Positions 57,701-64,000 of a stretch of 64,000 nucleotides of DNA are shown in pieces. Below the pieces are notes generated by a model that saw only the letters and a program-made list of their open reading frames with translations, was not told the DNA's origin and ran no database searches. A program made the position numbers and the translations under genes. The stretch's first letter is position 1; every line of letters begins with the position of its first letter. Origin of the DNA: Orobanche coerulescens (lineage: Eukaryota; Streptophyta; Magnoliopsida; Lamiales; Orobanchaceae); assembly GCA_033398695.1 (NCBI GenBank), contig CM065802.1:141098096-141162095 (forward strand). The letters are read 5' to 3'.

Positions 57701-58761
57701 AATGGGAAGATATATCGATGGATTTCATTACGATTTTGCCGAGATCGAGATCGGGCATGAATATGGTTTGGGTGATTGTTGATCGTCTTACCAAGTCGGC
57801 ACATTTTCTGGGCATCAAGGACACTTGGGGCCCGGAGAATTTGTCTCGTATATTTATCGCACAGATTGTGAGGCTTCACGGTACTCCGAAGTCTATTGTT
57901 TCGGATCGTGATGGCCGTTTTGTATCACACTTTTGGCAGGCGGTGCATAAGGCGTTGGGTACTTGTTTGCATTTGAGTACCTCTTTTCATCCCCAGTCAG
58001 ATGGACAGTCGGAACGCACTATCCAGACGTTCGAGGATATGCTGCGTGCTTGTGCTCTCGATTGGAGTAGTGACTGGGAGGAACATTTGCCATTAATCGA
58101 ATTCACGTACAACAATAGTTGGCACGCGTCGATTCGGATGGCACCGTATGAGGCACTCTACGGGCGGCATTGTCGATCGTCGATTTGTTGGAATGAGGCA
58201 TCCGACTTGGTCGGGACCGAACCGGATATCGTGTTAGAGACGAGGCGGAAGATAGAATTAATCCGAGAACGGATGTTGACTGCCCAGAGTCGACAGAAGT
58301 CGTATGCCGATGTCCGTCATCGACCTTTAGAATTCGAGGTGGGAGACCACGTTTTGCTGAAGGTGTCGCCGACGAGAGGAGTTTTCCGTTTCGGGAAAAA
58401 GGGGAAGTTGAGTCCGAGATTTATTGGACCCTTCGAGATTCTCGAACGAGTCGTTGGGTTGGCATACCGTTTGGCGTTTCCCCCGGCCCTGAGTCATGTT
58501 CATAGCGTTTTTCATGTTTCCCAGCTGAGGAAATATGTCCCGGACCCTAGTCACATCATCGATTATGATGAGATTGACGTCGCCGAGGATATTACTTTTG
58601 AGGAGCGTCCTTTGAAGATTTTAGAGCATCGGGAGAAACGACTGAGGCATAAGACCATTCCCTTGGTCAAAGTGCAGTGGTCGAGACATGGTGTCGAGGA
58701 GGCGACTTGGGAAACCGAGGATAGCATGCTTGCTAAGTATCCCGAGTTGTTTATTTCTTAA
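57701..58761 (+). CDS. Element E integrase core and chromodomain
   Basis: 347-codon frame: [29 protein letters not shown] (first Asp), IVSDRDGRF (second Asp), DGQSERTIQ (Glu), [40 protein letters not shown], chromodomain [12 protein letters not shown] and [19 protein letters not shown] at 58759-58761. It is joined to RT only through the frameshift, so it would not be made as part of the polyprotein. Confidence 0.85.
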
Positions 58762-58796
58762 GTTTAGGGACGAAACTTGTTTTTAGAGGGGTAGAA
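58760..58796 (+). promoter_or_regulatory. 3' hairpin and polypurine tract of element E
   Basis: AAGTTTAGGGACGAAACTT (58760-58778): the C of the innermost C-G pair region is A, leaving a mismatch. AGAGGGGTAGAA (58785-58796) abuts the LTR. Confidence 0.7.
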
Positions 58797-60962
58797 TGTA
58801 ATATCCGCATTTTTCCCTTCTCTTATTATTCTCATTTTAGTACATTTTCGTTCTTGGCGACTCGCTTGTAACCATATCGACATTTTGAGGATATTTAATA
58901 TTGAACTTTTTGTCGTTCGAGCTTGATTCGGACTCGTTTTACTCGATTTGATGTTTCATGTTGTTATTTCGGATATTATCGTAATCGTCATTTGGAACCG
59001 CCGTTTCGGGGTTGCCAAAGATCCATCTCGTGTTATTATGGGCGTTGTGAGCTTTTGTTTGGTGTTTTGACCATGTGTCGTACATTCCGGATGTTTGGGC
59101 CGTTTTGTAAATTTTCCCAAACTTTTGGGAAAATTTCGTTTGTTGATTGTTTTTCCGAACCTTTGAGTAGTCGGGAATATATTTTCCTTCGGCATTTAAG
59201 TTCGTCGTTTCGGGTCCCTAACGTCCGTACCATCGTGAATTGTTCACCGTTGTATTTCGATTCTTTTTCGGTACCTCCCTCTTTCATTCCTGGCCTGTAC
59301 TCCACAAAAAGGAATGTTACGTACGTAACACCCTTTTGGTTACGTACGTAACATCCTAGTGTAATTCTGGCCTGTGCACTCGCCTTTTGGTTACGTACGT
59401 AACACCCTTTTTGGTTACGTACGTAACGCCCTAGTGTATTTCAGTTCAGGCGATTCTGCCTTTTTGGTTACGTACGTAAGGCCCTTACGGCTTACGTACG
59501 TAATACGGCTTACGTACGTTAGCATGTGGTGGCTAACGTACGTAACGAGGCCTGGGTTTATAAACCCAGGGGTTGACCGATTTCGGCCATTTCCACTCCT
59601 TCTCATCCCCATCCGACTCCTAGGCGATTTTCTTGGCATTTCCGGCGATTTGAAGCTTTACAACTCCGAGCCATCATCTTCTTCGAGTTTTTGGAGTATA
59701 TTATCAACCTCTAATCGTGTTCTTCATCATTATTCAAGGTAAACTCCTAAAAACCTTGTTTTGGGTAAATTGAAGGGGGTTTTCATGTTTTGTCCGATTC
59801 GTTCCGTATGTTAGATTAACTCATGATGTACATGATTAATCTCGTCGGTTTTGTTGGTTTCCCTACGGATTCATGGTATATTTCGTAGTAAGTTTGTAAT
59901 CGAGAGGGTTTGGTTGTGGTCCGCCCTCGTCGTTGTTCCTATACGAATATACATGAATCGTAGGCGGGTTTTCGGGTGTATTCCAATTCCGTATTCATTT
60001 AGGATTGGTTGTGATTGTGTTCTTCGTATCGCTAGGTTCGTGATTATCGGCTCCTATCGGTCACCAGTGTTTTTCCTTCCGTTCGTTGCATCGCTTATTA
60101 TTCAAGGCAAGTATTTTTGGAAACCCTTATGCTTAACGTGAAATGGTAATGTATATTGTGTGTACTTTACTCACCTCGGGAGGGTCCGATGGGGCCTCGA
60201 GGGAATCTATGGCTTCGTCCTGGATTCATGAGTTTGATTCGCTAGCCAGCTCGGGAGGGTCCTTAGAGGCCTCGAGTGGGATTCGTGGCTTCGTCCCGGT
60301 CCTAGGTGACGTGTGGTGCTTGGTTTGTTTTATGAATATGGCCAGCTCGGGAGGGTTCTTAGAGGCCTCGAGTGGGATTTGTGGCTTCGTCCCGGTCCTA
60401 GGCAAATGTGATTGACTGTTTATTTCCGGAAAAGACATGTCTGGTTTTGATTTTTGAAATGATATTGGTGCATGTACTATGAAACGTGTAAGCGATTGGT
60501 TTGCCTTGAATACTTGTACTAGCGTAATTGCTAACCCCTGTGGGGACCCGTTTGGGGAAATTCTTGTTATGGATTTCAGGTTATGATTATCCGGACGAGC
60601 GAGCACCGGGACAGTACGAAGATGTTGGCCAGGGTCGTTGACATGTGCATTTGGGTCTTCTTATGTCTCTTGTCTATTTCGATATGGGTGTTGTCCACTT
60701 TTGAAACTTATAAATGGTACTCGCGAGTACTTAGGCTTTTCATTTCAAACTCCGTATTGTATTACTTTAATATTATTACACTGTCGGTTGATACTTATTC
60801 GCCGGTTGCTCCGGGTGTATATTTTTATGTCATATCATTTAAATGTGTGTCCACGCTAACCGAGGTGGTTAGTCGAGTGGAGTTTCCTTGTTTGTAGCCT
60901 GGTGGGTCCCAGGTAGGGGTCCACGGCGCTGTAATATACTCCGAATATCTCGGGGTGTTACA
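58797..60962 (+). repeat. 3' LTR of element E (2166 bp)
   Basis: TGTAATATCC...TGTTACA, with the same internal parts as the 5' LTR: palindromes 59317-59550, TATAAA 59559, donor-like 59739, AAG|GCAAGT 60107, hairpin 60535-60545, acceptor-like CAG 60577-60579, terminal hairpin 60897-60927. TCGAG follows. Confidence 0.88.
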
Positions 60963-61105
60963 TCGAGTGGGATTTGTGGCTTCGTCCCGGTCCTAGGCGA
61001 TGCGTGTGCGTGATTTGTTTTACGATTGTGGCCAGCTCGGGAGGGTCCTTAGAGGCCTCGAGTGGGATTTGTGGCTTCGTCCCGGTCCTAGGCGATGCTT
61101 GTATG
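60963..61105 (+). repeat. Continuation of the tandem repeat in the LTR of D
   Basis: Two units (TCGAGTGGGATTTGTGGC, CTTCGTCCCGGTCCTAGGCG) resume directly after E. The left part of the array ends at 51758. Confidence 0.75.
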
Positions 61106-61454
61106 TGATTATGTTGTGTTGATTTTATGTCCGTCGAGGACACGTGACTTGGGTTTTGGCCCTCTAAATTGTTGAAGGTTTTCTATGTGTGAAAACAAAA
61201 CCTTTGGGTTGTGACCCTGTTGATTTTGGAAAGAAAAGGATTTGATAATCCTAAGTTGTTTTCTATTAAAACTCCCGAGGGTATTTTAAACCGTTTTGCA
61301 AACTGTTCTCGTTATTTGTGATCTTTCGGATGTGGAAAGTTTACTCAAATTCTTGCCTCGGGAAGTATTCGTTTCGTTGTTTTTTAATCTTTGAGGATTC
61401 CTGGTTATTGTTATTCTTGGAACTTGAATTATATGGCTCATATTTGCACTTTGT

Positions 61455-61866
61455 ACTTGCACTAGCAAAACAGTGGAGTTTTGCTAACCCCCGAGTATTC
61501 GGGGGGTGGATGTCTTTATTGCATTCAGGTTTTCAGGGAGCGTGGCACAGGGTCGGCATGAATGATGATGAAAGATGATCGATATTAATCACATGTGGAA
61601 CCGTACGTTGAGAATTGGTTCAGTTGTACTTTATTTTCCGCTGCAGTAATTTTTCCCCGTTGTACGGGAGTTGTTATATTTTGACCCCTGCGTGGGCATG
61701 TATTGAAATTGAGTTGTATGTTTTTATTGAAAGATCAAGTCGGTCTACTGAGTTATTGTAGCCTTAAAGGCATTGTTGAGTTGTTCGATGTTGTTACCAG
61801 CCTGGTAGACCCTTGAGGAAAGGTTCTACGGCGTGTAATATCCCTGGGCGGATTGGGGGTGTTACA
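61455..61866 (+). other. Structured U5 module of element D
   Basis: Hairpin 1 is a perfect 9-bp stem TAGCAAAAC/GTTTTGCTA (61463-61471, 61478-61486). Hairpin 2 is CCCCCGA/TCGGGGG (61488-61494, 61499-61505). Acceptor-like TTCAG ends 61528. Terminal hairpin GCC..GTAGACC (61800-61811) pairs with GGTTCTAC-GGC (61822-61832) with one bulge. Confidence 0.6.
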
Positions 61867-61870
61867 TAAA

Positions 61871-61882
61871 TGGTATTGGAGC
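61871..61882 (+). promoter_or_regulatory. Primer binding site of element D (tRNA-Met)
   Basis: TGGTATTGGAGC, two bases from the consensus, four bases after the LTR end. Confidence 0.75.
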
Positions 61883-62920
61883 TTAGGTTGTGGAAACCTA
61901 GGCTGTCAGGTCAAGTTGTGTCTGTTGAGTTTTGTCTCGTCGGATTTTGTATGACTGAGTCGTGTCGCAACGCGTTGTTTGTTTTCCGGTAAAAGACATG
62001 TATTGTCTTGATTTTGTACGATTTGATGCGTATATTATAATATGTTTAAATGAATATTGTTACATGAGCATTTTTGGGCATTCTAGCCCATTGAATTATT
62101 TTCGAAAACCTTGAGTATCTTAGAAAATAAATTTCGAGACGTACTTTTAAAATGAATTATTTTCCCGTGGTACATCCAAGGTGCCACAATATGTTTCAAA
62201 ATTCTTCTACCTCGAGGACCAAAATGTTTTGAGATATTTTCAATGTTTTAGAAACAGTTTTACTTAGACCCGAGGGTCGAATATTCTGAAAGTTTTTCAC
62301 TAAGATAAAGTGTCCTCATTTTTATCAAATGCGAAATGGTTCTCCAAAGTCTTGATAACGATATTTCACGTTTGTACTTTTTTGAAAGGTGATACTCAAG
62401 ATCAACCGGTATTTTTCTAAATTATTTTCAAAAGGAGGTTTTCGTTTTTAAAACCTATCCATTCCCGTTTGAGGGATGGGTATGTATGTATGATGTTCGC
62501 ATTGTCGTTATGATGTTTGCTCCCGTGTATGATCGAATTGGTGGCATGAACGTCGGAGGTGTTGCCACGCATTTGTTGTACTAGCCCTCTGTGAGAGGTG
62601 TGAACTGGTGTTTACTCTTTATCGCCTCGTGGTGATTTACATGTTGTCGCACGAGTGTGAGTTGTTAAAGATTGGATTTTTGTGCGTTTATGCACATGGG
62701 TGATTATTTCATGATGTTTGTGATTGTGTGCTGGCTATCGTTCGGGCCGTTGTAATCGTCGAACGATGGCGTTGTTATTTTGATTTTTGTATGCGTTGAT
62801 ATGTTATGCTGAGTTGGCATCTCCGGTATGTTGTTTTGCGGTGTTATATTCCATTGTATCTAGCACCTATATTTTCGGTATGCCGAGCCGAGGCATTTCA
62901 ACCGTGATGTGCCGGGGGAA
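61883..62920 (+). other. Non-coding internal region of element D
   Basis: No open frame of note and no similarity to gag or pol core motifs. Patches of T- and G-rich sequence only. Confidence 0.5.
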
Positions 62921-63035
62921 TGTACGTGCAATTTGTCCTTCCTCGCCTGTGACGCGTTTCAAGTGCGGACTCGAGGGACATCATGTTCAGTTTTGTGAGT
63001 TGATTACCGAGCCTTCCGAGGCAGGACTTGAGCAT
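62880..63035 (+). pseudogene. Gag zinc-knuckle remnant in element D
   Basis: The plus-strand frame reads VTRFKCGLEGHHVQFCE, matching the second Tekay knuckle [14 protein letters not shown] with the first Cys changed to Arg. It is the only protein remnant I can identify in D and shows descent from a coding Tekay element. Confidence 0.6.
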
Positions 63036-63039
63036 TGAT

Positions 63040-63906
63040 ATCAGGACCGGCTCCGAGGAGTCCCTGAGGGGCGTAGTCTATCAGTTGTATGTTATGTTAT
63101 TTCCTTACCTTGTTGTTTCGAACTTCAGAAATTAAGTTCTTTTATTCGAAGTGGATCGGATTTGGAACTTCTGTGTTTTCGACTCTGTCAACTCGTTTAT
63201 GTTCGTTAACATTTTCTGAGCTTGCCCTGTCCCTTGCTTTTGTTGATCGAACGAGGGTGGTATTGTTTCGGAATTACTCATTTGTCGTTGTGACTTTTCA
63301 ATTGCTATTCCCTTTCCTGTGGATCTTATGTGAGTGCACATCTTGTTTTTTTCACCGGATCATGTTTTGTCTCGAGTCGAGATGTGAACCTCGGAGTTGT
63401 CGGTTGAACCTTATTGTTCTTCGTGATCCAAACATGATTGTTCGATTTTTGTTGTCTCGATCATTGTGGTTCGATCATTGATTGTTCAGTTTTTGTTGAC
63501 CCCATTTCGTGATTGTTGAGCGTTCAGACTCCTTCCTAATTTCCTTAAGTTCGGGAAATTAGTATCTTTTTCGATCTTCCAACCATTGGGCGGTGGAATT
63601 CCGTATTTGTTCAGCGATCGGCTCGCGTGTTGATTGATGTACCGTTAGGTTGGTCAATCGTGTTGATTTTCGTTCGTTGTGTTTTGAGATTGTTCGGATA
63701 ATCGACTTGATTGTATTATCTGTTTGATGACGCTCGTCACTTGTTGTCTCTACCGGTGGCGTTGTGTTGGTCGTCGTGGAGCGTGTTTTCACGTCGTATA
63801 TTCCTTTGCGTTGCTTGTAACGTTTCGCCGTTGGGCGCGAGTTTTTCGGTTCTTGTGAATATCGTTGAGTTTTCCTGGCGGGATTTTGCTTCTCCCTACT
63901 TGTTTT
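63040..63906 (+). other. Non-coding internal region of element D, right part
   Basis: About 0.87 kb without RT, RNase H, integrase or chromodomain words in any frame. T-rich with many short frames. Confidence 0.5.
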
Positions 63907-63943
63907 AAGTTTCGGGACGAAACTTCTTTTAAGGAGGGTAGAA
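63907..63943 (+). promoter_or_regulatory. 3' hairpin and polypurine tract of element D
   Basis: AAGTTTCGGGACGAAACTT (63907-63925) is kept perfectly although no pol frame is left; AAGGAGGGTAGAA (63931-63943) abuts the LTR. Confidence 0.75.
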
Positions 63944-64000
63944 TGTAATACCCGCAATTTCGGACTTCAGTGATTTTCTTTTTTTCGGCGGGAGTCCATT
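63944..64000 (+). repeat. Start of the 3' LTR of element D
   Basis: 57 bp from TGTAATACCCGC to the window end; one substitution relative to 49776-49832. Confidence 0.85.

Larger units (their letters stand above)
51759..60962 (+). mobile_element. Complete Tekay-like chromovirus, element E (9204 bp)
   Basis: Two LTRs (51759-53912, 58797-60962), primer site, gag, pol with chromodomain, polypurine tract and perfect 5-bp duplication TCGAG. Same subfamily as B. Coding damage: frameshifts in gag (about 54655) and before the integrase core (about 57670), degraded knuckles, and TAG at 55617-55619. The two LTRs are very similar. E entered a repeat in the LTR of D that is itself related to a repeat in the LTR of E. 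Confidence 0.92.
49776..61866 (+). repeat. 5' LTR of element D, split by element E
   Basis: TGTAATACCCGC...TGTTACA. TACGGCCGTA palindrome array 50270-50485, TATATATA 50508, donor-like AAG|GTTAGA (50685), GAG|GCAAGT (51101), tandem units of the GCGGGTAGGGAC..GAGGCCTC type (51470-51758 and 60963-61105), perfect double hairpin 61463-61505, acceptor-like TTCAG ending 61528, terminal hairpin 61800-61832. E sits at 51759-60962. Confidence 0.82.
49776..64000 (+). mobile_element. Non-autonomous Tekay-like element D (LARD-like), split by element E
   Basis: 5' LTR from 49776 to 61866 (interrupted by E), tRNA-Met primer site, an internal region of only about 2.08 kb without pol, then hairpin, polypurine tract and the first 57 bp of the 3' LTR at the window end (56 of 57 identical to the 5' LTR). 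The LTR net length is about 2.88 kb. LTR ends, primer site and hairpin match the coding Tekay elements, so it could be mobilised by their proteins. Confidence 0.85.

Noticed and set aside
63089..63481. 130-codon plus-strand frame in D
   Set aside because: Phe/Leu/Ser/Cys-rich product of T-rich sequence; no gag or pol words and no recognised domain.

Overview
This window looks like plant (probably eudicot) nuclear heterochromatin made almost wholly of nested transposable elements. I see no intact host gene, no rRNA or tRNA gene, and no prokaryotic feature. The evidence is chromodomain Ty3/gypsy elements (Tekay/Del-like, called A, B, C, D and E here), an Athila-like Ty3/gypsy element (G), Ty1/copia elements (F, plus a scrambled H region), and a CACTA DNA transposon carrying a piece that resembles a plant WVD2-like (TPX2-family) gene. 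The species cannot be named from the sequence.

Layout from left to right. 1-10987 is the 3' part of Tekay element A (gag tail, protease, RT, RNase H, integrase, chromodomain, 3' LTR). Its 3' LTR is split by a 4644-bp CACTA element (5504-10147; 3-bp target duplication ATA). 10988-17959 is decayed Tekay element B, which A entered. B in turn cuts off the 3' end of minus-strand Athila-like element G (17960-35702). G is also split by a complete minus-strand copia element F (21937-31108; target duplication ATATT). Just right of G's 5' LTR is a short unidentified reading frame, and complete Tekay element C (35723-45397; target duplication ACGAG) sits in it. 45568-49775 is a copia-related patch: an LTR-like start, a minus-strand fragment with a ~1.68-kb tandem duplication, and a plus-strand leader ending in a possible gag start. 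49776-64000 is D, a Tekay-like element with almost no coding capacity. Its 5' LTR was entered by coding element E (51759-60962; target duplication TCGAG). The left stack is at least five insertions deep.

How the parts work. The Tekay elements share a tRNA-Met primer site, gag with CCHC knuckles, a fused protease-RT-RNase H-integrase-chromodomain polyprotein, a hairpin next to the polypurine tract, and LTRs that begin TGTAATA and end TGTTACA. Every element shows damage (stops, frameshifts or deletions), so none looks autonomous as it stands. C is the best preserved, with an open frame broken by four single stop codons.

The most interesting signal is in the Tekay LTRs. Five subfamilies with little sequence in common share one architecture: a subfamily-specific array of CpG-containing 10-14 bp palindromes, a TATA box, a GT splice-donor-like site about 180-240 bp downstream, a second AG|GCAAGT donor-like site, a double hairpin (often with a CCCC-TTCG-GGGG stem-loop), a TTCAG-type acceptor-like site, and a terminal GCC...GGC hairpin whose stem differs between subfamilies but keeps pairing. 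This suggests a structured, possibly spliced leader encoded inside the LTR. It is inference from the sequence and needs RNA evidence.
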